A stretch of 64,000 bases of DNA from SELP01 sp035969385 (GTDB lineage Bacteria; Pseudomonadota; Alphaproteobacteria; Rhodobacterales; Rhodobacteraceae): the NCBI RefSeq assembly GCF_035969385.1, contig NZ_JAYKKJ010000008.1, forward strand, positions 127,796 to 191,795. Direction: 5' to 3'. The notes beneath the pieces are model-generated. The model ran no database searches, was not told the DNA's origin, and was given only the letters and a program-made list of their open reading frames with translations. Shown here one piece after another: positions 25,820-34,911 of this stretch. The first letter of the stretch is position 1. Every line of letters starts with the position of its first letter. Made by a program: the position numbers and the translations under genes.

Positions 25820-26138
25820 GCGCAAGCCCCACAGTCAGCACCAGCGCCCCGGCCAGCATCGCAAGAAGCACATTCTTGCGCCAATACCCGACACCGAAGG
25901 TCACCAGTGCCGCGATCAGGCGCACCGGATCGGTCTGCCCGCCTGTCGCCGCCGGCCACAACACCAGCGGCGCAACCATTCCCGGCAGGACAGCCACGGG
26001 CGTGTAGCGCAGAAGCCTCAGGATCACGGGCGGCAGGGGCCGGTCACCGATCAACCCGAGGAAGGAAAACCGGATCAAGTATGTGCCCAGCGCCAGCGCC
26101 GCGATGATCCCCCAGATGGACGCGTCTGAATAGGTCAT
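25803..26138 (-). CDS. azlD: AzlD-type small permease subunit
   Basis: 111 residues, about four membrane segments, with the family pattern TYLIRFSFLGL near the N-terminus and YTPVAVLPGM mid-protein. Works with AzlC as a two-component exporter for branched-chain amino acids and some analogues. The start overlaps the azlC stop (ATGA). Confidence 0.92.
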   Translation of the reverse strand: MTYSDASIWGIIAALALGTYLIRFSFLGLIGDRPLPPVILRLLRYTPVAVLPGMVAPLVLWPAATGGQTDPVRLIAALVTFGVGYWRKNVLLAMLAGALVLTVGLALTAPR

Positions 26139-26836
26139 GCGCCCCGCCTTTCCATCCAGCTTTCAACGGCCGCGCCTGCACACATCGCCAGTGCCGCAGC
26201 GATCAAGAGCCCTACACCCGATGGCAGCCACGCCAGCACCAGCGCCGCCACGATCGACACCATTGCCGCCACGAGATGGGCGACAGTCCGCAGCATTGGC
26301 GCGATCAGGGCCAGAAAGGCGATCGGCAGTGCGAAGTCCAACCCGAAGGACGCCGGAATGGCGGCGCCCAGAACAATCCCGACGAACGACATGATGCACC
26401 ACAGCGTCGCAATGGGCAGCGCGATCCCGAAAAAGAACCCGACCCGCGCCGGGACCGGCATGTCCGGCTCATCTTCGTAGCGGGACACTCCGACCGCATA
26501 GCTTTGGTCGAAATTGAGGTAGGCGACCAAGGCCCGTTGCCACAGCGGCGCCTTGCCCAGGTAGGGTGCCAGCGAGGCGGAATACATGGCCATCCGCAAG
26601 TTTACCGCAAGCGAAGCGAGAAGCACCATCGCCACAGGTGCATTGTCGACCATCATTTGCAGGGCGGCGAATTGCGACGCCCCCGCGATCACAAGGACAG
26701 AAAAGCCCATCGCCTGCGCCAAAGACAGACCCGCGTCGGTGGCGACCACACCGAACAGGGTCGAGAACGGCGCGACGACCAGAAGAAAAGGCAGGGATCG
26801 GCCTACACCTTGCCAGAATGCCTTGCGCGAAGTCAT
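26135..26836 (-). CDS. azlC: AzlC family branched-chain amino acid exporter
   Basis: 233 residues (238 if the ATG at 26851 is used). About seven membrane segments; family signatures PFSTLFGVVATDAGLS, FAALQMM and LNFDQSYAV. Forms a pair with the AzlD protein encoded directly downstream. Divergent from the acetyltransferase at 26920 with about 80 bp between starts. Confidence 0.93.
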   Translation of the reverse strand: MTSRKAFWQGVGRSLPFLLVVAPFSTLFGVVATDAGLSLAQAMGFSVLVIAGASQFAALQMMVDNAPVAMVLLASLAVNLRMAMYSASLAPYLGKAPLWQRALVAYLNFDQSYAVGVSRYEDEPDMPVPARVGFFFGIALPIATLWCIMSFVGIVLGAAIPASFGLDFALPIAFLALIAPMLRTVAHLVAAMVSIVAALVLAWLPSGVGLLIAAALAMCAGAAVESWMERRGA

Positions 26837-26919
26837 TCGCCCCCCAAACATGCTCCGGCCAACCCGTATCCGCGTCCGCTGGCATTGGCAATCCGGGCAA
26901 GAGGCGGCAAACTCTGGGA

Positions 26920-27528
26920 ATGAATGACAGTGCTCTTTCCTTCGAAATCCGGCACGGGCTGCCGGACGAGCTTCGCGCTCAGGCCGCGGCGCTGTACTGG
27001 GCCGCCTTCCGGGGCAAGCTGGGGCGGGTCATGGGCCCGGATCAGCGGGCAACCGGGTTCATCTCGCGGGTGTTGGACCCGGATCATGCCCTGTGCGCCA
27101 TTGGCGCCGACGGGGACCTGCTGGGCGTGATCGGGTTCAAATCCCCCAACGGCGCCTTTGTCGGAGGATCGTTCCGGGATTTCATTGCTGTCTACGGAAT
27201 CGTCGGGGCGGTGCTGCGCGTGGCGCTGATCTGGCGGCTTCAGTCCGACATCGAGAACCAGCGCTTTCTGATCGACGGGCTGATTGTCGCGCCACATGCG
27301 CGGGGGCGCGGCGTGGGCACCGCCCTTTTGCACGCCATGCGGCAAGAGGCAGGCCGTCGCGGATACCATGAACTGCGCCTTGAGGTCGCGGACGGTAACG
27401 ACGGGGCGCGGGCGCTGTATGATCGTCTGGGGTTCCGTGACATCGGATGGACCGGAACCGGGGCGCTTCGCCATGTGTTCGGATTTCGCGGGGCCACGAC
27501 GATGGTCTGGCCTGTCTCGGGGCCCTAG
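26920..27528 (+). CDS. GNAT family N-acetyltransferase
   Basis: 202 residues. Acetyl-CoA-binding motif VAPHARGRGVGTALLHAM followed by GARALYDRLGFRDIG is complete. The central hydrophobic stretch around residue 90 (DFIAVYGIVGAVLRVAL) is an insertion. The frame is open far upstream through azlC, but GGGAATGAATG marks the start at 26920. Substrate unknown. Stop codons of this gene and the next overlap (CTAG). Confidence 0.88.
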   Translation: MNDSALSFEIRHGLPDELRAQAAALYWAAFRGKLGRVMGPDQRATGFISRVLDPDHALCAIGADGDLLGVIGFKSPNGAFVGGSFRDFIAVYGIVGAVLRVALIWRLQSDIENQRFLIDGLIVAPHARGRGVGTALLHAMRQEAGRRGYHELRLEVADGNDGARALYDRLGFRDIGWTGTGALRHVFGFRGATTMVWPVSGP

Positions 27529-28556
27529 TCGAAGGCGCCAGTCACACGACCCAGAAGCATGAAGGCCCGGGCGGTCCGGGTCTTTGCCAGATCGTCGATT
27601 TCCTCGTCCGTTGCATCGGTTTCGAATTCCACCAGCATCTGGTCGAACTTGCGCAGGAAGTGGTGTGCCGCATCCCGAAAAATCGTGTCTTCGCGCATCC
27701 GCCCGGCGGTCAGGGCAAGCGACGACCGGTCGCGGATGCCGCCCATCGCGGCGACGGACCGGCCCCGCTCGCCTTTGGCAAAGCGGCGCCAAACCTCGGG
27801 TCGGGCGCGGTCGGGACGCATGTCGTCCATGTAGATGCCATCATGGCTCAGCAGGGTCAGGATGTCCTGAGCTGCCTGAATCAACAGCTTGGCCTTGCGG
27901 TCGCGCAGGGCGCGGCGCAGCGCGGCAAACCCTTCTTCGTCCTTGTCGGTGTCGGGGAAGTTCAGCGCCCGGATCAGGACCGATCGGTCGATGGGCGGGA
28001 TCGAATCTTCAACCGGGGTGCCCAGCGCAAGGGTCGGCTGGTCGTCAGCCGCAGCGGTCGGCGGGCTGGGCGGGTTTGCGGGGGGCCGCGCCACGGCGGT
28101 GCGGCTGGTGGCAAAGGTCGCCAGCGCCGATTCCGTCTTTTGGGCAGAGCGGGCGATTTCGTTCAGTTTCCGCTCGACCGAGCTTTGCGAGGGAACCGCG
28201 CTGCCGCGCGCCTGCCGGTCGGCCACATAGGTTTTGCGCATCGCGTCGATGGCAACCTGAAGGCGGCGCGATTCTTCGCGCACAATCCGGGCGGACCGGG
28301 CGGCGGCCGCCGCAACCCAGATCATTGCGACGGGCAGAAAGACCGCCATCAGGGTCATGACAAAGCGCAGGCTATCAAAACCGGCGCTGCCTCCTTCCAA
28401 CGGCTCCGATGGCACGAACATGAAGAACGCCCCGGCCGCGGCCAGCCAGCCAAGGCTCAGCACCAAGGCGATCACCTCGGTGCCGGTAAAGCGCGGTTCT
28501 TCGGGCCGGGTTGCGGCGGTCAGATCGCTTTCAGCCTTGTCATCGCGCGCTGCCAT
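27525..28556 (-). CDS. Uncharacterised membrane protein of Rhodobacterales type
   Basis: 343 residues, not assigned. Two membrane helices (about 27-50 and 64-88) are followed by a coiled-coil segment with RIVREESRRLQ, a Pro/Ala-rich linker (about 155-180), and a conserved C-terminal helical domain with LNFPDTDKDEEGFAALRRAL and RFAKGERGRSVAAMGG. The topology suggests a cytoplasmic C-terminal domain. It precedes greA on the complementary strand by 28 bp in gene order greA-then-this, so the two may share a transcript. Confidence 0.75.
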   Translation of the reverse strand: MAARDDKAESDLTAATRPEEPRFTGTEVIALVLSLGWLAAAGAFFMFVPSEPLEGGSAGFDSLRFVMTLMAVFLPVAMIWVAAAAARSARIVREESRRLQVAIDAMRKTYVADRQARGSAVPSQSSVERKLNEIARSAQKTESALATFATSRTAVARPPANPPSPPTAAADDQPTLALGTPVEDSIPPIDRSVLIRALNFPDTDKDEEGFAALRRALRDRKAKLLIQAAQDILTLLSHDGIYMDDMRPDRARPEVWRRFAKGERGRSVAAMGGIRDRSSLALTAGRMREDTIFRDAAHHFLRKFDQMLVEFETDATDEEIDDLAKTRTARAFMLLGRVTGAFD

Positions 28557-28583
28557 GTGTCCCCTCGGGCCGGGTCATTCAAA

Positions 28584-29054
28584 CTAGTTATAGGAAATCT
28601 GAAGGATTTCGTAACTCTTCTCGCCGCCGGGGGTCCGCACCTCGACACTGTCGCCAACATCCTTGCCGATCAGCGCGCGGGCCAGAGGCGATTTGATGTT
28701 AAGCTTGCCCGCCTCGATATCGGCCTCGTATTCGCCGACGATCTGAAAGGTCCGTTCCTCGTCGGTGTCTTCGTCGACCAACTCCACGGTGGCCCCGAAC
28801 TTGACCGTGCCCGATAGTTTCGTCGGGTCGATCACATCCGCCAGCGAAATGACGCCTTCGAGTTCCTTGATGCGGCCTTCGATGAACGACTGCTTTTCCT
28901 TGGCGGAATGGTATTCGGCATTCTCGGACAGGTCGCCGTGTTCGCGGGCTTCGGCGATGGCCTTGATGATGGCCGGCCGTTCGACCGACTTGAGCTGTTT
29001 CAGCTCTGCGTCGAGCTTGTCATAGCCTGCGCGCGTCAGCGGAATCTTTTCCAT
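28584..29054 (-). CDS. greA: Transcription elongation factor GreA
   Basis: 156 residues, family length. Binds RNA polymerase through its secondary channel and stimulates cleavage of backtracked transcripts. N-terminal coiled coil with the acidic tip (AREHGDLSENAEYHSAKE) and the C-terminal FKBP-like domain with SPLARALIGKDVGD are both intact. GGGAAGGCGAC lies upstream of the ATG. Divergent from ETF-QO. Confidence 0.97.
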   Translation of the reverse strand: MEKIPLTRAGYDKLDAELKQLKSVERPAIIKAIAEAREHGDLSENAEYHSAKEKQSFIEGRIKELEGVISLADVIDPTKLSGTVKFGATVELVDEDTDEERTFQIVGEYEADIEAGKLNIKSPLARALIGKDVGDSVEVRTPGGEKSYEILQISYN

Positions 29055-29313
29055 GTCGCCTTCCCGTTTCGAATGAACCGTTGTGATACAATCTGGCGTT
29101 CATAACCCGCCGGGCGGGATCAAAGTCAAGGGTGATGGGCGGCCTTTGCCCCCCGCAACCCGGAAAAACCGGCCCACCCATGCAAGCCAGTCACAAGGTC
29201 GCGTCAGAGACATTTAACGTCGTGTCGTGATTGCCCTTGAAATACAGGTGCTGTAACCCGTCACGAAAGAATGTTTCGGGGCGCGCCCCAGTCGACAAAC
29301 AAAGGGAATGGCC

Positions 29314-30951
29314 ATGGCCGAGATCGAACGCGAAGCAATGGAATACGACGTCGTCATCGTCGGCGCGGGCCCCGCGGGCCTGAGCGCTGCGATCCGTCTG
29401 AAACAACTTGATGCCGACCTGAATGTCGTGGTGCTCGAAAAAGGGTCCGAAGTGGGCGCGCACATCCTGTCGGGTGCCGTTCTGGATCCGTCGGGCCTGA
29501 ATGCTCTGATCCCCGACTGGAAGGAAAAGGGCGCGCCGATCACCGTCCCGGTGAAGGAAGACAATTTCTACGTCCTTGGCGAAGCGGGCAAGATGCGCCT
29601 GCCCAACTTCGCGATGCCGCCCCTGATGAACAACCACGGCAACTACATCGTTTCGATGGGCAATGTCTGCCGCTGGATGGCGGAACAGGCCGAGGAAATG
29701 GGCGTCGAGATTTTCCCCGGCATGTCCTGTTCCGAACTGGTGTTCGGCGACAATGGCGAGGTGAAGGGCGTTGTCGCGGGCGAGTTTGGCAAGAACGCCG
29801 ATGGCACCCCCGGCCCGCATTATGAACCCGGCATGGAACTTCACGGCAAATATGTCTTCCTGTCCGAGGGCGTGCGCGGATCGCTGTCCAAGGAAGTGAT
29901 CGCGAAATACGATCTGGCCAAGGATTCCGACGTCCAGAAATTCGGCGTCGGCATGAAGGAAATCTGGGAAATCGACCCCGCCAAGCACCGCGAAGGCACC
30001 GTGACCCACACAATGGGCTGGCCGCTGGGCAGCAATGCCGGGGGCGGGTCGTTCATCTACCACCTCGACAACAACCAGGTCTACGTCGGCTTCGTGGTTC
30101 ACCTGAACTACAAGAACCCGCACCTGTTCCCCTACATGGAATTCCAGCGGTTCAAGCATCACCCGATGGTCGCGGAGCTGCTTAAGGGCGGCAAGCGCGT
30201 CGCCTATGGCGCCCGCGCCATTTCCGAAGGCGGGTTCCAGTCGATCCCGCAGACCGCTTTCCCCGGCGGCTGTCTTCTGGGCTGTTCCGCGGGGCTGGTG
30301 AACGTGCCGCGGATCAAGGGCAACCACAACGCCATGTTCTCGGGCATCCATGCCGCAGAGGCCGCCCATGCCGCGATCAAGGCCGGCCGCGCCAGCGATA
30401 CGCTGACCGAATACGATACCGCGCTGAAATCCGGCCCCGTCGGCAAGGACCTCAAGAAGGTGCGCAACGTCAAGCCGCTGTGGTCGAAATACGGGTTGGT
30501 GGCGTCGCTTGGGATCGGCGGGTTCGACATGTGGACGAACAACCTGTTCGGCCTGTCGCTGCTCGGCACGCTGAAGCACGGCAAATCGGACGCAGCCGCG
30601 ACCGAAGAGGCCAGCAAGCACAAGCCGATCGACTATCCCAAGCCCGACGGCACGCTGTCCTTCGACCGTCTGACCAACGTCAGTTTCTCGATGACCAACC
30701 ACGAGGAAAGCCAGCCCGCCCACCTGCGTCTGGCCGATGACAACATCCCGATGTCGGTCAACATGCCGAAATTCGCGGAACCGGCACAGCGCTACTGCCC
30801 TGCCGGGGTCTACGAAGTGGTGGATGACAAGTTTGTCATCAACTTCCAGAACTGCGTCCACTGCAAGACCTGCGATATCAAGGACCCCAGCCAGAACATC
30901 ACCTGGACAGTTCCGCAGGGTGGCGACGGGCCGAATTACCCCAACATGTAG
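29314..30951 (+). CDS. Electron transfer flavoprotein-ubiquinone oxidoreductase
   Basis: 545 residues. Inner-membrane-associated enzyme passing electrons from ETF (fed by acyl-CoA and other dehydrogenases) to ubiquinone. N-terminal FAD site VVIVGAGPAGLSAAIRL; FNFLS-equivalent membrane-contact region mid-protein; C-terminal 4Fe-4S cluster cysteines in CPAGVYE and CVHCKTCDIKDP. ATG at 29314 is preceded by AAAGGGA; a second ATG two codons earlier is possible. Monocistronic, with a terminator right after the stop. Confidence 0.96.
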   Translation: MAEIEREAMEYDVVIVGAGPAGLSAAIRLKQLDADLNVVVLEKGSEVGAHILSGAVLDPSGLNALIPDWKEKGAPITVPVKEDNFYVLGEAGKMRLPNFAMPPLMNNHGNYIVSMGNVCRWMAEQAEEMGVEIFPGMSCSELVFGDNGEVKGVVAGEFGKNADGTPGPHYEPGMELHGKYVFLSEGVRGSLSKEVIAKYDLAKDSDVQKFGVGMKEIWEIDPAKHREGTVTHTMGWPLGSNAGGGSFIYHLDNNQVYVGFVVHLNYKNPHLFPYMEFQRFKHHPMVAELLKGGKRVAYGARAISEGGFQSIPQTAFPGGCLLGCSAGLVNVPRIKGNHNAMFSGIHAAEAAHAAIKAGRASDTLTEYDTALKSGPVGKDLKKVRNVKPLWSKYGLVASLGIGGFDMWTNNLFGLSLLGTLKHGKSDAAATEEASKHKPIDYPKPDGTLSFDRLTNVSFSMTNHEESQPAHLRLADDNIPMSVNMPKFAEPAQRYCPAGVYEVVDDKFVINFQNCVHCKTCDIKDPSQNITWTVPQGGDGPNYPNM

Positions 30952-30963
30952 ACCAGACCGGAT

Positions 30964-30987
30964 CGGGGCCCTGCGGGGCCCCGTTTC
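30964..30987 (+). terminator. Terminator after ETF-QO
   Basis: Stem CGGGGCC / GGCCCCG with a 6-base loop followed by TTTC, starting 12 bp after the stop codon. Short T-run, but position and stem strength fit an intrinsic terminator. Confidence 0.7.
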
Positions 30988-31091
30988 ATGTGCGGGAAAC
31001 CGCCCTTTTCCGTCCCCTGCGATTGCAGCGCCCCGGCGGGCGGACTAGGTATTGGGGGAACAGTGCCCCGCCCCTTCCGAAGGACCGCCCC

Positions 31092-32798
31092 TTGCCCCTC
31101 AAGACCGCCCGGACGCTTCTCCTTGCCGCAACGCTTGCCGCCGCCCTGCCCCCGCTTGCCCTTCAGGCCGAAGCGGACGCGGGTTCCTACCTTGCGGCGC
31201 GACAGGCCGGGATGGACCGCGATTTCGCCGCCGCCGCCCGTTATTTCGAACAGAGCCTGCGCGGAGACCCGGACAATGCTGGCCTGCTGGACAGCCTGGT
31301 GATCGCGCGGATGGCCCTTGGCGATCTGGACGGCGCCCTTCCCGCCGCGCGGCGGATGAACGAACTGGGTCATGAAAGCGTCTATGCCCGCGTCGCGGTG
31401 ATGACCGCGCTTGTCCGGGATGAAGATTGGGAAGGCGTGTTCGGCCAGCTTGAATCCGGGCAATCCATTGGCCCGCTGGTCGATGGGCTGATTCAGGGCT
31501 GGGCCTTCCTTGGGGAAGGCAAGGTCAGCCGGGCGCTCGATAGTTTTGACGAAGTCGCGGACACACAAGGGCTGATCGCCTTTGGCCTGTACCACAAGGC
31601 ACTTGCCCTTGCCTCGGTCGGGGATTTCGAAGGGGCTGACGCGATTTTCTCGATGCCGCCAACCGAAGGGATGCAGCGCACCAAACGGTCTGCGCTGGCC
31701 CATGCCGAGGTGCTGAGCCAGCTGGGCCGCAACCCCGATGCCGTGGCGATGCTGGACGCGACCTTTGGCCGTGATCCGGAGCCGACGGTGTCCGCCCTGC
31801 GGGCCCGTCTGGCGGCTGGCGAACCTGTCCCCTACAGTTTCGTCCGGACCCCGCAGGACGGCGTGGCCGAGGTGTTCTTTACCGTCGCCAGCGCCTTTGT
31901 CGAAGAGGCCGACGAGAGCTTTCTGCTGCTATATACCCGCGCGGCGGAACTGCTACGCCCGGATCATGCAGAGGCGCTGATCCTGACCGGCAGGCTGCTG
32001 GACCGGTTGGGTCGCCACGAGTTGGCCAACGAGGCGTTTTCGCGGATCAGCCCGCAGGACCCCGCCTTTTTCGCCGCCGAGATGGGACGCGCTGATGCCT
32101 TGCGCAGCGGCGGCAAGGTCGATGCCGCCATTGAGGTTCTTCAGGCCCTGACCCGCAGTCATGGGGAGGTGTCGCTTGTCCATGCAACGCTGGGCGACTT
32201 CCTGCGCCAGACGCAAGACTATGCTGCTGCGAACGACGCCTATACGCGTGCGCTGGATTTGCAGTCTGACAATGATCCGGCCCGCTGGTTCGTCCTTTAT
32301 ACCCGCGCGATTACCTTTGAACGGATGGACCGCTGGGACGAGGCAGAAGCCGATTTCCGCGCCTCACTGGCCCTCAACCCCGGCCATCCCTCCGTATTGA
32401 ACTATCTGGGGTATTCGCTGGTCGAAAAGCAGATCAAACTGGACGAGGCCCTGTCGATGATCGAACAGGCCGTCGATGCCCAACCTGACAATGGGGCGAT
32501 CGTCGATAGTCTGGGATGGGTCCTGTATCGGCTGGGGCGCTATGATGACGCGATCGTGCACATGGAACACGCAGCCGCGCTGGAGCCGCTGGACCCGGTG
32601 ATCAACGACCATCTGGGCGATGTCCTTTGGGCGGTCGGGCGCGAGATCGAAGCCCGGTTCCAATGGCGCCGCGCCCTGTCCTTCAACCCCGAAGAGGCAG
32701 AGGCCGAACGTATCCGCCGCAAGCTGGAAGTCGGTCTGGACATCGTACTGGAGGAAGAAGGGGCCGCGCCCCTTTCCGTTGCTCGTGACGACCGTTAA
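31092..32798 (+). CDS. Exported TPR-repeat protein
   Basis: 568 residues. No ATG fits the N-terminus; the TTG at 31092 is preceded by GAAGGA at good spacing and opens directly onto a signal peptide (KTARTLLLAATLAAALPPLALQAEA), so I choose it. The mature protein is almost wholly TPR repeats (for instance AARYFEQSLRGDPDNAGLLDSL and YSLVEKQIKLDEALSMIEQAVD near the C-terminus). Probably a periplasmic scaffold; several roseobacters have it next to ispE. Its last 14 bp overlap ispE. Confidence 0.85.
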   Translation: MPLKTARTLLLAATLAAALPPLALQAEADAGSYLAARQAGMDRDFAAAARYFEQSLRGDPDNAGLLDSLVIARMALGDLDGALPAARRMNELGHESVYARVAVMTALVRDEDWEGVFGQLESGQSIGPLVDGLIQGWAFLGEGKVSRALDSFDEVADTQGLIAFGLYHKALALASVGDFEGADAIFSMPPTEGMQRTKRSALAHAEVLSQLGRNPDAVAMLDATFGRDPEPTVSALRARLAAGEPVPYSFVRTPQDGVAEVFFTVASAFVEEADESFLLLYTRAAELLRPDHAEALILTGRLLDRLGRHELANEAFSRISPQDPAFFAAEMGRADALRSGGKVDAAIEVLQALTRSHGEVSLVHATLGDFLRQTQDYAAANDAYTRALDLQSDNDPARWFVLYTRAITFERMDRWDEAEADFRASLALNPGHPSVLNYLGYSLVEKQIKLDEALSMIEQAVDAQPDNGAIVDSLGWVLYRLGRYDDAIVHMEHAAALEPLDPVINDHLGDVLWAVGREIEARFQWRRALSFNPEEAEAERIRRKLEVGLDIVLEEEGAAPLSVARDDR

Positions 32799-33648
32799 GG
32801 GCCCTGCATACGCGAAGGTCAACCTGACCCTGCACGTCACAGGGCAGCGGGAAGATGGCTATCACCTGCTGGATAGTCTTGTTGTCTTCACAGAACTGGC
32901 CGATGTGATCACTGTCAACGTTGCCCCCGAAGGGCTGTCGCTGACGGTGACCGGCCCGTTTGCTCCTGGCGTGCCCACGAATGAAAAGAACCTCGCGCTG
33001 CAGGCCGCCGCGCTTTTGGGCTTTGTCCGGGGTGTGACCCTTGGGGCGCAGATCACGCTGGACAAGCACCTGCCACATGCCGCCGGTCTGGGCAGCGCGT
33101 CCGCGGATGCGGCGGCCGTCTTGCGGATGCTGCCTGAGGTCTGGAACGTCCCCCCCTTTCCGCCAAACGCGCCCGAGGTTCTGACCCTTGGCGCGGATGT
33201 GCCGGTTTGCACCCATGCCCCGGCCCCCGCGATCATGCAGGGAATCGGAGAGATCGTGCGCCCGGCCCCGCGCCTGCCCCGCTGTGCCATGGTTCTGGTG
33301 AACCCGCGGGTCGAAGTGCCTACCGGGCAAGTCTTTACCGCCCTGCCGAACAAGCAAAACCCGCCGATGGAACCAATGCCCGAGGGCGCGGATTTCGAAA
33401 CCTTCTGCGCCTGGCTGTCGCGGCAACGCAACGATCTTCAGGCCGCCGCGATCAAGATCGCGCCCGAAGTTGAAACCGCCCTGGCCAAGCTGCGCCGGAT
33501 GCCTGCCGTGAAATGGGCAGGGATGAGCGGGTCTGGCGCGACCTGCGTGGCGCTGGTCAAGGATATGGGCGCGGCCCGCCAGGTGGCCCGCGCGATTCAG
33601 GTGCAGGAAATGAGCTGGTGGGTGGTGCCTGCCCCGGTGCTTAGCTGA
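32785..33648 (+). CDS. ispE: 4-diphosphocytidyl-2-C-methyl-D-erythritol kinase
   Basis: 287 residues from the GTG at 32785 (an in-frame TTG lies 6 bp earlier). GHMP-kinase of the non-mevalonate isoprenoid pathway. Motifs: AKVNLTLHVTGQREDGYH, the ATP loop PHAAGLGSASADAAA and MSGSGATCVAL. The start lies inside the TPR gene, so translation is probably coupled to it. Ends 8 bp inside the convergent polyprenyl synthase gene, which uses the products of the same pathway. Confidence 0.93.
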   Translation: MTTVKGPAYAKVNLTLHVTGQREDGYHLLDSLVVFTELADVITVNVAPEGLSLTVTGPFAPGVPTNEKNLALQAAALLGFVRGVTLGAQITLDKHLPHAAGLGSASADAAAVLRMLPEVWNVPPFPPNAPEVLTLGADVPVCTHAPAPAIMQGIGEIVRPAPRLPRCAMVLVNPRVEVPTGQVFTALPNKQNPPMEPMPEGADFETFCAWLSRQRNDLQAAAIKIAPEVETALAKLRRMPAVKWAGMSGSGATCVALVKDMGAARQVARAIQVQEMSWWVVPAPVLS

Positions 33649-34639
33649 TCCGCGCCACGACGTAGTCGGCAAGGTCCGACAGCATGTCGCGGATGTCGTG
33701 TTCCGGCAAAAGCTGCAACTGTGCCTTGGCATGGGCGATCCAGAGAAGGGCCTCGTCCCGCACCTCATCCAGCGCGTTGTGGCGGGCCAGAAGCGACAGC
33801 GCCGTTTCAAGGTCGCCCTCTTCCTGTTTGCCCTTCTCGATCGTGCGCTGCCAGAACGCGCGTTCCTCGGCGTCGGCCTTGGCCACGGCCTTGATCACCG
33901 GCAGGGTTAGTTTCCGTTCGCGGAAGTCGTCGCCGATGTTTTTACCTGTGGCACTTGTCCCGCCGTAGTCCAACAGGTCGTCGACCATCTGGAAGGCCAC
34001 GCCTAGCGCATCGCCATAGTCATAAAGCGCACGCACATGCGCCTCGGGCGCACTTGCGATGACGCCGCCCACCTCGGTCGCGGCCGAGAACAGGGCGGCG
34101 GTCTTGCCGCGCACTACTTTCAGGTAGGTTTCCTCACTCGTGCGCAGATCGCGGGCGGCGGTCAATTGCAGCACCTCGCCCTCGGCAATCGTGGCAGAGG
34201 CCCCGGCAAGGATTTCCAGCACCCGCATCGACCCGGTCTCGACCATCAGGAGGAACGACCGGGCGAACAGATAATCGCCGACCAGAACCGACGAGGTATT
34301 GTCCCACAAAAGATTCGCCGTTGGCCGGCCGCGCCGCTGGGCGCTTTCATCCACCACGTCGTCATGCAGCAGCGTGGCGGTGTGGATGAACTCGACGGTC
34401 GCGGCGAGATGAATGTGAAACGGCCCGTCATAGCCGCACATCTTGGCGGCGGCGAGCGTCAGCATCGGGCGCAGGCGCTTGCCCCCAGCCTCGACCAGAT
34501 GGGCCGTGACCTCGGGGATGCGCGGGGCATGTTCGGATGCCATCCGTTCGCGGATCATGACATTGACCGCGTCCATTTCCGCCGAAAGGGCGGCGGCCAG
34601 CCTCTCGTGGGGCTTGGTGGCGGCGACATCAAGGCTCAT
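33641..34639 (-). CDS. Long-chain trans-polyprenyl diphosphate synthase
   Basis: 332 residues. Makes the ubiquinone side chain (probably decaprenyl or solanesyl) from farnesyl diphosphate and IPP. Both aspartate-rich motifs are present: LLHDDVVDES and VDDLLDY, with GGKRLRP for diphosphate binding. Start at 34639 because GGAG lies 7 bases upstream; the frame also opens at 34666. Feeds UbiA at 17.3 kb. Confidence 0.94.
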   Translation of the reverse strand: MSLDVAATKPHERLAAALSAEMDAVNVMIRERMASEHAPRIPEVTAHLVEAGGKRLRPMLTLAAAKMCGYDGPFHIHLAATVEFIHTATLLHDDVVDESAQRRGRPTANLLWDNTSSVLVGDYLFARSFLLMVETGSMRVLEILAGASATIAEGEVLQLTAARDLRTSEETYLKVVRGKTAALFSAATEVGGVIASAPEAHVRALYDYGDALGVAFQMVDDLLDYGGTSATGKNIGDDFRERKLTLPVIKAVAKADAEERAFWQRTIEKGKQEEGDLETALSLLARHNALDEVRDEALLWIAHAKAQLQLLPEHDIRDMLSDLADYVVARIS

Positions 34640-34695
34640 GCACGGCTCCGTCATCTGGATGGACAAAGGCGGGGGTGCGCCTTAGGTCTTTGTCC

Positions 34696-34911
34696 ATGAA
34701 GGAACTTCTGCGCACAACGGACCCAACGGTCATCGCCTTCGCCAAGGCCCTTCTGGACGGGGAGGGTATAGACTGCTTCGAATTCGACGTAAACATGAGC
34801 GTCCTTGACGGAAGCCTTGGCATATTGCCGCGCCGGATCATGGTTCGGGATGCGGATCTGTTCATGGCGCGGGCGGTGATGACGGACAATCAGATTGACC
34901 TTGGGTTATGA
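34696..34911 (+). CDS. DUF2007 family small protein
   Basis: 71 residues. Pattern of the DUF2007 putative signal-transducing family: MKELLRTTDPTVIAFAKALL, an acidic centre and RRIMVRDADLFMARAVM. No biochemical function known. ATGA overlap with the methyltransferase downstream indicates coupling; in many alphaproteobacteria the two are adjacent. Confidence 0.85.
   Translation: MKELLRTTDPTVIAFAKALLDGEGIDCFEFDVNMSVLDGSLGILPRRIMVRDADLFMARAVMTDNQIDLGL

Noticed and set aside
29191..30861. 556-codon minus-strand frame opposite ETF-QO
   Set aside because: Shadow of a strongly conserved gene; no independent start or ribosome site.
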